Assembly (NCBI RefSeq): GCF_021018895.1
Contig: NC_079384.1
Location: 5,008,140 to 5,072,139, forward strand
DNA: 64,000 bases
Origin: Seriola aureovittata
Lineage: Eukaryota > Chordata > Actinopteri > Carangiformes > Carangidae
Reading direction: 5' to 3'
Below, one piece after another: positions 11,901 through 24,188 of this stretch. The first letter of the stretch is position 1. Each line of letters starts with the position of its first letter. The position numbers and the translations under genes were made by a program. The notes beneath the pieces were generated by a model. The model had not been told where the DNA came from. It was given only the letters and a program-made list of their open reading frames with translations, and did not search any database.

Positions 11901-14900
11901 CACACCCTTCTCCCGCTCCTCTCCTCCACCCATCTGGCAGTGCCAGCCTCCACACCTTCCGTCTTTCTTTCCTTCCTTCCCCCCACGGCCATCCATCCAC
12001 GCTGTCAGCACTCCATCAGTCTTGTCCGGCTGAGCTGTCAGGATGAATGGCAACGCTGCCCGCCAGGTACGTGCTGTTTTATAAACATGGCTGATAGCTG
12101 GGGTCTGCTGTGTGGCCTTTGCGATGGATAAAATATGTAAGAAGGAAGATTTTAATGCACCATAGCACAGAATAAATGTAATATAGCTGCGGGGAGTGAA
12201 AACCACCGACTTAATGAATATGTGATCGGGTGCTGGCATGAGCTCCTCAGGGATGAGGAGAGGTTAAATGAGAGAGCCACAAAAGCCCAACTTTATGGTA
12301 AGAAAAAACAACAATGCTCTACGTGTGATACGACTACATTAGATGTCTTTCTGGATCTCTGCACTAATTAGATCTTTATCTGCCCATATTTAACACTTAC
12401 AACCAGTACAAAAACACTTAATGAATTGAATATAACATGGTATAATAAAGTTGCAAGCAAATATAAGTGTTTAATTATGTATTTGTTAACAGCTATAACT
12501 TCCCCTATGAACTCATGACATGCTATAGGCCTCAAGGTCCACTATTACTACTGCTGGAGACTTTGGGCACATCTCATTGGTCCCAGCGGACTGAGCTTGA
12601 TCAGTTGTCACGGCGATGCATATAAGTATTAATAATTAAATATAATAAACATAATTCATAAATACTACGGATGCTTTAAACCCCTGAAAATCTCACATCT
12701 GCCTCCAACTCATAGATTGGATACACTTCCGACTTTTGCATCATTGTTTGTGATTTCTATAATATGACACTTGTTCACATAGCGCTTAGAAAAGCTAAAT
12801 CAGATGTGTCTCTAATCCCAACTATAAACGAGGAGATACATAGATGTCTTCAACCCCCCGCAGTCTGACTACCTCACTCCTTCTTCATATACTCCGCCTC
12901 CGTGTAGTCCGTACAACATTTTCACGGGAAATGGAGTGAGGTCTAAAGAAAATACTCCTAAAAATCTTCTTTGTCTATTTTCCTTGTGTCAGCCAGTCAC
13001 GTGCATGTGCAAGTACAGTGCCTTGAGAAAATATTATGATTTGGTTTTGGAGTTATTTTTAGTTGCCTTTTCCTGGTTTGTTTTTTTGACATGTATGGTG
13101 CACCTTGTTCCACTGAATAGCTCTGATTTCTTTTCTGTAAATAATGAAAAAGTCACTTGAATTATATGTTATTTCGCTCTGATGAATGTGGCCCTTTTTT
13201 TTTCTTCTCATTTTTTAATGGAACACGCGAAGCAGTCAGGATAATATACATGACCGGGGGAAGTACACATTCATATTTGGGGAACATTTAAAAAGCCACA
13301 ATCAGTAATAAGCTGTAAAACCTGCTCAGAAAAGCATAAAAAACGCAGTCATTTAGAAACAATATACAAGCCTGACACTTTATACATTTTAGCTTGGAGG
13401 AATGATGAACCTCAGGTGTTTTACACCCACTTACATCCCACTGTGTTTATGGTTGCTAACAGACTTAACTATTCTGTCGGACATTCAGTATATTGTTATT
13501 ATCATTAAAAGAACATTCACATGAACTTCTGAACTTTTATGCTTCTTATAAACAAATGGCAGCAATTATTGAAATTGAAATTTCCTCATTAATGAGTGTA
13601 GATGTCGGAGCATCATGAGTCATGAGGGGATTCCTCTCCTCTGACAAAAACATCCCCTTCAGAGGGCTGCTGGCAGATGAAATATTAAAGCGAAGTGATC
13701 CAGAATATTCTCTCCTGATTAGACAGAGGTTGCTTTCACAGCAGGTCCCATGGTGCTACTGTAGACAGAGTAAATATGAGTGAGATCTGTGCAGACCCAG
13801 CTCCGCTTCCAGATTTTTACTGACAACTTCGTTCCGTTGGCAAGAAAAACTGGTAATTAATACTCCGGCAACAACTCAGTAACTAATTCAGGAATATATA
13901 AACATTCGAAAATGCTCCAAGAGCAAATACTCCATATTTATCTAAATAAAATGATTTACAGTTGCAGCTAGGTTTGGAGCTAGAATTAGACGCAGAGTCC
14001 TGAAGGTGTTGTTTAATGTGGCGATAATAACCAAGAGGCTGTGATTATGTGTACAGCTCTGATGTGGTTGTGTCCTGAAACACTGACAAGTCCCCATAAT
14101 CATAGAGGAGATTGTCCGCAAGGCCATTATGGCATTATGAAATGATACCAGTGCATGTACACTGCCAAGCTGGGAGAGTTCCTTCCTTTTGATTTTTAAA
14201 CTAATACTAGAGACCAGCCGCCATGCACGTCAACATTGTTCCCAACACATCACACACTACTACATACACGCACAGACTCGCAAGGTAAACATAGACAGAA
14301 AACACTGGAGATGCGACTTTTGAGACTGTTTAGTTCATCTCTTTACTCTGGAAACAATGTGAAGAAGCTGAGAAATGTTTTTCTTTTTGCAAATGGCTTC
14401 CAGATTCTCTGTGACATAAGTTAAACAAACCAGTATCGTTCCAACATAAGAAAATATCGCTATCCACGCCTTAGTGTCTGCAACTGGTAGCACTTGGTAC
14501 GTGTTGTGGGCCAATAGTAGCTGGTATAGCTGCAGGGCTAAACGCAACAAATCTTTTTGCCAGTTCTTTCCGTGTGCGTGTGTGTAAACTGATTAACAGC
14601 CGGTGCTGCAGACTCAGACTGCACATTATATTCGTCTTTTTGCGCCGCTCGCTGCCAGATGAGACGATCGGAGAGTCACTAATTCTTGCTGTGACTTGGA
14701 CAACAAATCTGGCAGACTCGACGTCGGACCACGATCAATCACAGCTTGTGTGACTTGCGTGAAGTACATAGGCGATCCTTCCAATTCTGCTTTTGCATGT
14801 GTGGAGGAGAGCTGCATGCTGGGTCATGGAACATGTTGTGGAAGTTTTCAAACTTGGCGAGAGGAAGAAAAAAAAAAACAAATCTGGGATGTTGATCTTT

Positions 14901-17900
14901 TCACCAGGACGTCATGCATCTAATGCTCATTTTGTGTCTGTGTCTTTCAGGTCAGGCCGTTATCTGTCCGATATTGTGCAGTCTGATCCCTGGCATTGTT
15001 TTTTCGACGACCTCCGGCCCTCTTCAATGTGTGTGATCCACGCTCGCTCACCTCGCCACTGCTCTTTGGATGCTGCCATTCTCCAGAATCCCGCCGCATA
15101 CCTTCAAGGCTTTCGGCAGCTTGGCTCCGTCACCTGACTACACGAGCGTGTCCCTCCGCCGTGCGAGCTCTGCTGGGAGCCTCGGAGGCGGGAAGGCAGC
15201 AGCCACAATGGTGGTCTCACTGAGCGAGCCTGCAGAGAGCTCTGTACCTGTTACACAGAGTAGCTGAGGCCACTCTGGACAAACCAGTCATACATGAAAC
15301 CTGAGGTGCGCTGTGGATTAGGCACAAGCGTGACTGCTTCACCGAATGAAAATGTAGGTTTTGGCCCGGACGTTCGAATGATTTCATTATTACGATTTCT
15401 TTTTTTTTTTTCACCCCCCCCCCCCCCCCGCTGTTGAAGTCCCAAACGTGCACAGGGCTCGGATGCTGTAAAAAGGCTTTGTGTATTCAATAATTGCTTA
15501 ATAGTTACATAAAATGTCATTAACTGCTCCTGCTGGTTAGGTTACATCCACTCCAGCTACCTGAGGGACCGAGGCCTCTCACCCTGCATCCTTCACTTCT
15601 CTGCCCTCCTCCTCTGTTTCTCTCTGTCATTTTCTAGGAAGGATCTCCTCATATTTCCACCTTTTCTCCTCCTCTGTTCCTCTTCAACTCCCCTCAGCCT
15701 TTTTTCTTTTTCCCTCCTTCACTTTCACAGGGCCTTTCTTCCTCCCCTCCACTCATCCATCCCTTCTTCCATCCGTCACCGTCCACCGTGTTAGCGATAC
15801 GCCTCCTGACAGGTGAGACATCTGCTGCTCCCTCGCCTGTCAATCTGCGCTACGCGGGTCAGTCAAAGTGCTCGTGCAAACGCCGACATCACATCCAGCC
15901 TCGTATCCCATCACCCATCACTCTCAAGACACTGAAAGGGAAGAAGAAAGCTCGGGGCTTCCTGTATGAGGTCATCGCTGCGCTGCGCTGCACTGCTGCG
16001 TCCCACCCGCAGGCAATTTATGCCTTCCACTGCTCACTAGCTCCTTGCGCCATTCTTATTTCAGCTCCATTAAAAATAATTGGTATATTGCTCCAGAATA
16101 AATGTTGAGGGGGAAACTGTGGCTGGTCATTCCGGCTTAGTTCAACACATAAAGAGGATGGAGAGTATCGGCGTATGGTGTAAAAGTTCACAATGTATTT
16201 ATTTTTTCCCCCCTATCACTTATCCAAATTGGCGGTCAATATTTGCTCTGGTGATGATCACTTCCAGTGGCTAATTTTCTGAAAAGGATATCTCTTTACT
16301 TTGGTGTCGAATGCTGCCAGCTCATAGCAGAGAGCACGTTGAAAGCATTATTCTCACCACTGTGTAGTTTCCCCCTCTTAATCCACCACAGTAATGACGT
16401 TAATGAAAAATAATTCTAATCTAATTAGCTCTTCTCTCCAATCAGTCTCATTTCCCTCTTAGGTTTGACTAATCTGTGGTATTGGCAACGAGTTTTTTGA
16501 TTCTCTCCAACAACACTGCAGCCCATTTAGCGGGGAGCATTGTCAGGGTACGAATTAAAGCCTGAAAACAGACAGTGGAGTTCGTTGAAAATTGACTTTT
16601 TAATAAAACTGCCTTTATTTTCCACTGGTACTCACTGCTATTTGTCCATTTTGCCACAAGAGTCAACGAGCAGCGCGCCATGGCTTGCCCCAAGAATGTC
16701 CTGCTTGTCAACGTGCTGAAGCCTCTGGAACAGCATTTGGATCATCATGGACACTGTGAGTCTCCACTGAAAAGCATGAAATTGTTTTAGCCGTGGTATT
16801 TCTGTAAGGCAGCGTGACCAACCACACATATTGAATGGTAGAAAAACTCCGGTGTACTATATTGCCTTCTAATGAAGAGTGAATCCACTGAAGATGATGT
16901 AACTGGCTGATATGAGCTTTTGTTTACTTTATAAAAAGGCCAACACTGACTTCATATGGAGTCAATAAGGTCATAACTAACCTTAAGCTACAGTCTTGTC
17001 AAATAATATGTAATTGAATTTTTTATGTGCTCGAATGTAATCTGTCCTCCCCACAATCCTCGACCCATGACCTTCTACGCTGACTTTTATACTTCAATAT
17101 TTTGTGCTTATATGAATGCCTTCTTTTCCATTGTGGTGGATGGGTGAGGACAAATATTAATTTGGTCCATTCGGTGATTCCAGCGTAGATCCCAACTGCT
17201 GCATGATTAGCACTCATGAAGACTGACTTGGTCAACGTCCAAACTTAGTCTTTATCAAAGAATTTGGGGATGTGTTGCCATAGGTACAAAGCAAACATAC
17301 AGCTGTGTGGGAGTTAGTGCACAGCTGAAAACTCTTGGAACAGAGGCAAAAAAAAAGAACTAGGAGGGACAGGGTGTGGGGCTTATATACAGCTGCTCTG
17401 CACTGTAGGATATATGAAGTTTTGCAATGTGCTGTGCCGTGAACATCCAGAAACTCTGATCATGTTTTGACTCATGATGCACCTCAGTGGGTTTAAAAAC
17501 TCCACCGCCCTCGACAGAGATCGAACTTTTGAAAAGCTGCTTCATTAACTTTAAAAAAGAAAAAAAAGAACATTGTGGGAGCTGAAGCAGCAGGAGAGGC
17601 TATCGTCCTTAGCTAAAACCCCTATTGTGAAAAGTATATTATAAAGTATATAATCATTTCTAATTGTCCTGCCAAAGACTTCAGAGGTTTAAAGTGAGAC
17701 TATGTGGCTTTAAAATATGGAAAAACTCATGTTCTACTCTTACAAATTAAAAGATAAATTGCTCATAGGAAATAAAACACTGCTGGTGTGGTGGTGGGTA
17801 CTGTTCCCTCTTACATTAACATGATTTGTAATATAAATATTTCTGAAATAAGTAAAGTCCGTCTCTTTTGTTTGTTTCATCCGATGAATTTAGATTTAGG

Positions 17901-18148
17901 AATTTAGGGGTGCAGCAGTGAAGGTCAACAAGTTTAGTAATGGAAGTGTGTTTGAGTGTGCGTCTGAGACTTGTATTGGCACATGTTGTTCTGCACTGAG
18001 AGTCCCATCCTCACAGCAGGATGATCTGCTGGGTCTAATTCCCTTCCATTAATCACTGGACTAATTTGTTTTCACAGTGCTGCGCTGACAGCAAGAGGCT
18101 CTAGTTACAGCATGGAGGCTCATGGAGACTGGGTGTACATGCGTATAA

Positions 18149-18149
<1 letters not shown>
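11901..18149. other. Non-coding spacer with weak exon-like signals and pyrimidine tracts
   Basis: There is no supported gene. Positions 12042-12065 carry an ATG followed by seven codons and a very good donor-like CAG/GTACGT. Positions 14950-15270 follow a good acceptor-like sequence (TGTGTCTTTCAG) and are CpG-richer. Both are described as findings because neither has a recognisable product. Positions 15413-15429 are a C run and 15590-15780 is almost wholly C and T on the plus strand. Around 16350-16450 TAAT-type motifs cluster. The rest is AT-rich unique sequence. Confidence 0.4.
15413..15429. repeat. Poly-T/poly-C tract
   Basis: A T run at about 15400-15411 is followed by an almost pure C run of about 17 bases. 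The minus strand is therefore a G run next to an A run. Confidence 0.9.

Positions 18150-18211
<62 letters not shown>
18150..18211. repeat. (TG)n microsatellite
   Basis: An uninterrupted TG run of about 62 bases, one of the longest perfect dinucleotide arrays in the window. Confidence 0.98.
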
Positions 18212-18212
<1 letters not shown>

Positions 18213-19373
18213 CAAGGGAAAACACAGAGTCAGTCTCCTGCCTTCATTGCCATGCATGGTGGATAGTTTGAATTTGCCTGTCACATGACTTGAACTCAAG
18301 TTTGACTTGAAGTTGCTGTTTTATGTACCAATGACTTTAAATGATGTAGGTAAAAAACTTCCAACTTTGGAAAGTATCATTAATATTTTGCTAAGATTTT
18401 AGCTTTAGCATTTAAGTACGAGCACCAGAGCAACATGGGATTGACAATACGCATTAGAACAAACAAAGTCTGTTTAATGTCTGTTCCAATAACCTTCTGC
18501 TGACTGACTGCAGATATAAACTGATGGACTGAACAATTTGAGTTACAGTCCCGAGTTGCGGTTCCAGTTTCAGTAACATTAAGGGCTATTTTCCTGCAGA
18601 CGCAATGGCAGCAAACACAGATTTCATGCAATTTTCCTCAAGCACAGGGCTATTTGCATCGCACCTGTTTGGTAATTTCCTGGCACAAAACAAATGTGTT
18701 TGTACCAGTGTGGGAGTATAGGCAGGGCCGAGGCTGTGTTTATGCTGATTAGGCAGCGCAGGGTAATTTTGGTGCTCATTTTGGCATGAAAACCTGCTCT
18801 GACCACCTCTCATAGGGCCAGTTTTGTAACTTTACTTGTCAGAGACACACGCGCACACAGACCTCTCCGAAAATCAGGAAACACCTTTTCAGTTATGTCA
18901 CGTAGCGTTCTGCTCCACTTTGTTTTATCTACTACAGACATACACGAGTGTGCGTGATGACCCGGAGTTCTGCAGAAACGTCAATACTGCCGCTCTGTGT
19001 GATGAGTGAGCTGCCTGCAATCTGTAGCATGTCGGATCCTTTCTGTGTAAACATCTGTTTTCATCACACAGCAGCGGAAATCACATGTTAAAACCAAAAG
19101 TCCAAGAGTTTTTCATTTTGCCACTGGCAGTCATATTTTGCAGTTGTGGCTTTACGCACATAAGCATATCCATATAATCACTAGCACCACAAAATGATCC
19201 ATCCTTTGTGCAGTAAACATAAAACATGTCTAAAACAAATTCACCGCTCAGGTCTAGTTTGCAAACCTGTAGTTTCCGTACAGCGGCGAAGAACCTGAAC
19301 ACATCTGTTACCTGCAATTATCTCTAAATCAATCCTGGAGCTGACCTGACCTGTAATTAAATACAGGCTCAGA

Positions 19374-19374
<1 letters not shown>

Positions 19375-19413
<39 letters not shown>
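19375..19413. repeat. (CTG)13 trinucleotide array
   Basis: Thirteen uninterrupted CTG units (CAG on the minus strand) lie between unique flanks. There is no surrounding coding frame with any domain, so I treat it as non-coding. It is the only long trinucleotide array of this class here. Confidence 0.95.
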
Positions 19414-19414
<1 letters not shown>

Positions 19415-19837
19415 GCAGTGAAGGCACAAGCTCGGGACACAGGCGTCTGTCAGGGCTCACAACGGCAAGATGTAATACATGATAAGAATAGATGAAGTCA
19501 CACTGATGTGGATGTGGAGGCATAAACACCCTCTGTCATTAGAGGATTATGTTCACTTGTTTTTCCTTCTGTTCGGAAACAACATCCCTTCCAAACCCTG
19601 CATACTTGCACAGCTGGCACAGTGCGGACACCTGTATTCATTTTTCAAATCTTATGATGAGACACCAGGATTCATGTTAACTGACCTTTTTTTCTGAATA
19701 GTAACAAATCTCCAAAGCCCATTTTGTATTTGTTTATTTATCGATATGAGAACTTTTTCTACTTTTTGTGTGTGTTGGATAAATAGTTAAAAAAGTTAAA
19801 TAATTCAACTGTAACCTAATTGTTTGAACAGCTATAA

Positions 19838-19930
19838 CCAGCCCCCAGCTGCTGCTGCACCAATATACAATATGAAAACGGCAATTCAGGGTTTAGTATC
19901 TTGCCCAAGGACTCTCCGACATGCATAGGA
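19838..19930 (+). mobile_element. Probable fragment of a common teleost repeat
   Basis: The block TTCAGGGTTTAGTATCTTGC followed by CCAAGGACTCTCCGACATGC closely resembles a dispersed sequence I recall from many fish genomes (GTTCAGTGTCTTGCCCAAGGACACTTCGACATG). It has no open frame, its class is uncertain and its boundaries are approximate. Confidence 0.42.
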
Positions 19931-21277
19931 GGACCTGCTGCACCTCCTGAAACACAGATCAACTTTTTCATCACAGAGATGAACTTTTTCTCTCTCCCTC
20001 TGTTGCTGCTTTTAAACGGGATCAGAAGAGCTCATCCGATTGGTCATTACTCAAACTGCTGACTCTGTATTTCTGGTGCCTGGTCCACACCAGGATTTCA
20101 CCAGCGCCTGTGGTCACCAACACTGCAGAAAACATTGCTGGTCATGCTCAGGAAACTGCAGCCCTTAGTCTGTCTGTATGAGCTGAGACCTCAGGGAGGA
20201 GAAGCAGCATCTCATTAGAGACCAGCAGACAGACACAACACCGGATTCACCTCAGCTCCTTCCCTCTAAAAGGGAAGCAAACACACACATCGGATCGCAC
20301 TGTATGTCTCTGAATCAATGTGGGTTTTAAATATATCATAAAGACATACGATATGACATTACAATTAGGAAAAGGGTAGTAAAACATGATCACTTTGCTT
20401 CTGTAAAATCAGTAAATCCCAGTGAACAAGGTCAGGTTGTGTCCATTGTAAAGAACTACAGGCCTATTTTATACTACGTCTACTGCATTTTAAGTCATCT
20501 CTATAAAGCACAAGCAACAGAGGAGACAACAAGTTTTCCCAGGAAACCTCACGCCGGACCACCCAGACGGCCTCGGCACTGGGCAAACAGCATCACTGCT
20601 CTCCTTGAGGAGCTACAAACCACTAAGCCAATGCATTTCTGTGTCCAGTGGTGACAGCGTGTACTTGTGATGAAAACGGTTATTTTGTCATGGTCTGTAA
20701 AAGTACTACAAAAGAAATGAGTGAGGTTATTATTTCTGAGCTAACTATACTGAGGTTAATTGGCACTGTGGTGCTTCTGGAGAAGAAAATGTGCAGCAGT
20801 GACAAATGGCTCTGGTCAGACAGTCGGCCCGGACGTGCCGGCTGATTCAGCCTCTGGCATATCTTTTCTACCACATTCCTTGTTGTGTCAGCATTATGAT
20901 TTTACTGAAACACATACACTCAGGAGCCTCGTCCCTTTAATCGGCTGCCTCTTTGCCCATGTTGACAGTATCAGTGCTACCATGATATTCAGTGTTGTCA
21001 GAGTGGACAATGGATTGGTGATACTTAAAGTGCATTGGTAACAAATCTGGCTATGTCCCAAAGTTGTGCACTAGTCATCATTGTTTCAGTATAAACAGTA
21101 CTGTGCAAAGCTTTTAGGCACTGTAAGTAAAGTGGGGATGATTTAAAAAATAATGTGATGACTACTTTTTTATTTATTATTTAACAAATTTTCTCTGACT
21201 TTTCTCTAATTTTTGCTCTTCTCCATTATGAAACACTGGATAGCTTTACCTCTTTAGGCCTCTGACATCCCTTAAAA

Positions 21278-21801
21278 TTAAAGGTCCCATATTGTATAAA
21301 GTGAGATTTCCATGTCTTTTTTGATTATAAAGCAGGTCTAGGTTTTATATTAATACTGTGAAAGTATCAAAGCGCTCAGTCCACGAGGAAAGCACACAGC
21401 CTGTGTTCAGAAAATGAGCCTTAAAACCAGCCGTGAGGACTTCGGTAACTTTGTGATGTCACAACGAAGCAGCCACCGACCTCAACCATGTCACAAGCCC
21501 CGCCCACCAGGACCCACCATGCAGCATCACAGGATTTGGTTTCTCTAAGTGTTTGCCTGAAATCTGCTATATTTTTATTCAATCACTCAGAAAAAGGTCA
21601 GCCAATCAGAGGAGAGCCTCAGAACCTCTCTTCTGATTGGCTAGCTGACCTGTTGTTGCTAGAGCTCCAGAGACAAGCCTGAGAGAGATGTTGAACTACA
21701 TTAAGATGATTTTTGGTCCTTAAAACCACAAACACATCTGGATCTCATCCATGAAAACTTCAAATAAAATACAGGAAAAGTGTAAAATATGGGACCTTTA
21801 A
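21278..21801 (+). mobile_element. Non-autonomous TIR element, family A, copy 1 (complete)
   Basis: The element starts TTAAAGGTCCCATATTGTA and ends AAATATGGGACCTTTAA, a clear terminal inverted repeat of about 16 bases with one difference. Two further copies occur at 38050-38537 (inverted) and 48274-48646. All three share blocks such as CATGTCTTTTTTGAT, CTTTGTGATGTCACAAC and TTTTATATTAA. The interior holds a hairpin at 21600-21642 whose 17-base arms (AGCCAATCAGAGGAGAG and its near-complement) pair with one mismatch. There is no transposase, so this is a MITE-like element. The short open frame at 21488-21682 inside it is not a gene. A TTAA target duplication is possible but not proven. Confidence 0.88.
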
Positions 21802-23650
21802 AAAATTGAAAAGGGAAACATCACTCTGTGATTGAACTGCTCACAATTCACAGACACAAGAACCAGTGAAAAAGGACTAAAACTGGACAATGTGTCTCTT
21901 TCAGATGTACTAAGAGGAAGTAAATCAGGGGTTCTGGTTTTCACATTCTATTCCTTTCTTTTTTGGTTTTCAAAGTGTTGGTAGTTTCTTGTTTCGGCCA
22001 CTTGGGGCTGCCAAAGTGCAAAGTTGCTTAACATAGCTTCAATCTTAGCCACGAACATTCACCGTAGTTGTGTGTTTCCATTGTGCAGCATGTGCACCGA
22101 GCGAGGTCCTGTAGGCGTCTTCTCCTCCAGGTTCGTTTGATTATGTCTTTGTCCGTCATCAGGGGGCTTTTAAGTGCAGCAGCAGAACCCCGATCCCACG
22201 GTGACATAATGTTAAGATCCAAACTCCACAGGTAATGTATGAGACTGTGCGGCTTTTAAATAAGCAAGACTTAGATGGGAGCAGAACCAAAGAAAACACT
22301 ATATATCTATAAGCCAGGACTATAAATTTGTTAATGTGGTGGTGCAGAAAGAGAGAATGGGACTGCGGACAAAGTACTAATTTATAGATCACTGACCAAA
22401 AAAACCCCCCAAAAAAACAGCAATGAGGTCAAAAAATAATTTAAATGAAAATTAATTTCATTCTTTCTTTACACAAATACATATCCAAAAGGCACATACT
22501 GTAAACTATACTGCACACACTGTCATTACTAAACATAGTTACCTTCCTCCTGCCTAATAATTACAACTCCTACCCAGTGCTGATTAGCGTAAAACCAGCT
22601 GAATCATATAATAAAGTCTTTACCAACCTGTTTGTTATTTCTGCCTGTGACGCCATCAGCAATTAATTCCAATCAATAAGAACTCTTAAGCCTTTCCTCA
22701 TTTGTTTGGTTGATTTTCTTTCCTCTCTCAGAGGGAGCACAGGGCTTATCCAAAGTACACAAACAGGCTACAGCACACAGAGGCATAGAACCTGAACCTG
22801 CGTCCTACTGACGTTTTTAATATCCTGCAATGAAAGCTGGCTTACTCAAATCATTTGCAAACTTCAGACTGCCCGTGTATGTGTGTGATAATATTAATAC
22901 CTGGTTACTTCGTCTTGCACCAGCGCAATCACAAACAAAATGTTCTCAGTTGGACCACTGGCTTCTGTGCTTTTGCAATTTGTGATGAAGCTTCCACCCT
23001 TTCAGCTGCACTTTTGTTTGGTTACCATCCAAACATATGTTTTAATGATACTCTCTACTCTCTTTTCACTTTAAACTCTTAGAGGAAACTTCTGCCTGAT
23101 TAAGTTCAACCAGTCAATCAAACCTAAAGCTACCACTCCCCTCACTAACCCACAAGAGAGCCAATCACTTCTGCCTCTCCTCTTTATCAATCCAATCAGC
23201 TGTAGGCAGCTGTAGCACGCTGCTTCCAGCTCCTGTCACTAAATGCTAACATCCACCAGCATCTTCCCAACACCACCTACTGGGAGGTAATGCTGCGGAG
23301 CAACTCTGGAGCTCATCCTCATCATCAATATTTTATCATTAAGTGGTGGAAACAACCAACAACCACAAGTATGTGTTAATCAACAACTGTACTGTAAGCT
23401 CTAAAATATTTAATAACAACACATCAAATGACTATATGTGCGAGGTATGGTTTATTGTAATAAGCCCACAGAGAAATATACAGCACGTTTCTACATCTTT
23501 CAGCTCAAGGTTTTGGTTTTATGGCTCACAGCTTTCATTTTCGGTTCGCTTTCACATCTCTCATCATCCTTTTTACCTGTATTTTTGCCCTGGTGGAGAT
23601 ACATGCTCTACTGAGTGCAATCACACTTTCTGACTGCAGCTGTTAACCCA
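21802..23650. other. Non-coding spacer
   Basis: No gene, RNA or clear repeat edge was found. Sequence around 22000-22220 has some resemblance to dispersed repeats, but no second copy is visible here. Open frames are at most 96 codons and have no recognisable domain. Confidence 0.45.
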
Positions 23651-23654
23651 CTGT

Positions 23655-23855
23655 ACACTCTCTACCTGTCATAAAGCAGCAGACAAACACAGGTAGCGGC
23701 TAGCTGGCAAACACAGCGGAGCATGTAGCAGCTGAAGAGCCAGATATTTCACCAAAGCTGAATGGAGAGCGAGTATAAGATTAACAGTTGGACATCTGTA
23801 TGGCTCGAAACATGACTCCAAATAAATGCCAAAGTTACTATCAACTTTAAAAGTT
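23655..23855 (+). mobile_element. Probable fragment of a common teleost repeat
   Basis: The stretch contains GGCTAGCTGGCAAACACAGC, GGAGCATGTAGCAGCTGAAG and AGCCAGATATTTC, then TGACTCCAAATAAATGCC. This order matches from memory a widespread fish dispersed repeat (AGCTGGTGAACATAGTGGAGCATTTAGCAGC then AGAGCCAGATATTT). It is diverged, and I did not see its ends. Confidence 0.5.
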
Positions 23856-24188
23856 GATATTGGTCAGTGTTGTGCTTACAGCTGGTTTCTGGTACCCCCA
23901 GTAGTTAAACATGATCCCCTGGACAATGTTTAATGGGTTTAAGTTAACTCTAATGTAAGATAATGACTCAAAGGCACACTACTAAAATGTTATATTTACC
24001 AAAACATAAGAGCAGGTGGGGTCAGAATAAACCACAGGCCACCATGAGCCCAGACATCAACATCACTGAATATATAGGGACTACATGGACTGAGAAAAGC
24101 CAAAATGTGAAGTCAACTTGTAACATGTACATGTACAACAACATAAGTTGTGTCTCTCTCTGTGTCTCTCTGCTCTCACTCCACACAG

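Larger units (their letters stand above)
18212..21277. other. Non-coding spacer with a CTG array and one repeat fragment
   Basis: There is no gene. The only structured items are the CTG array and the dispersed-repeat fragment given separately. The small open frames through 19241-19529 on the minus strand read poly-Ala or poly-Ser and come from the CTG array. Confidence 0.5.

Noticed and set aside
16469..16829. Two minus-strand frames with normal-looking amino acid composition
   Set aside because: They are short and in different phases, without splice signals or a known motif; I cannot separate them from chance.
19241..19529. Poly-Ala and poly-Ser frames on the minus strand
   Set aside because: They come from the CTG array and have no recognisable flanking domain.
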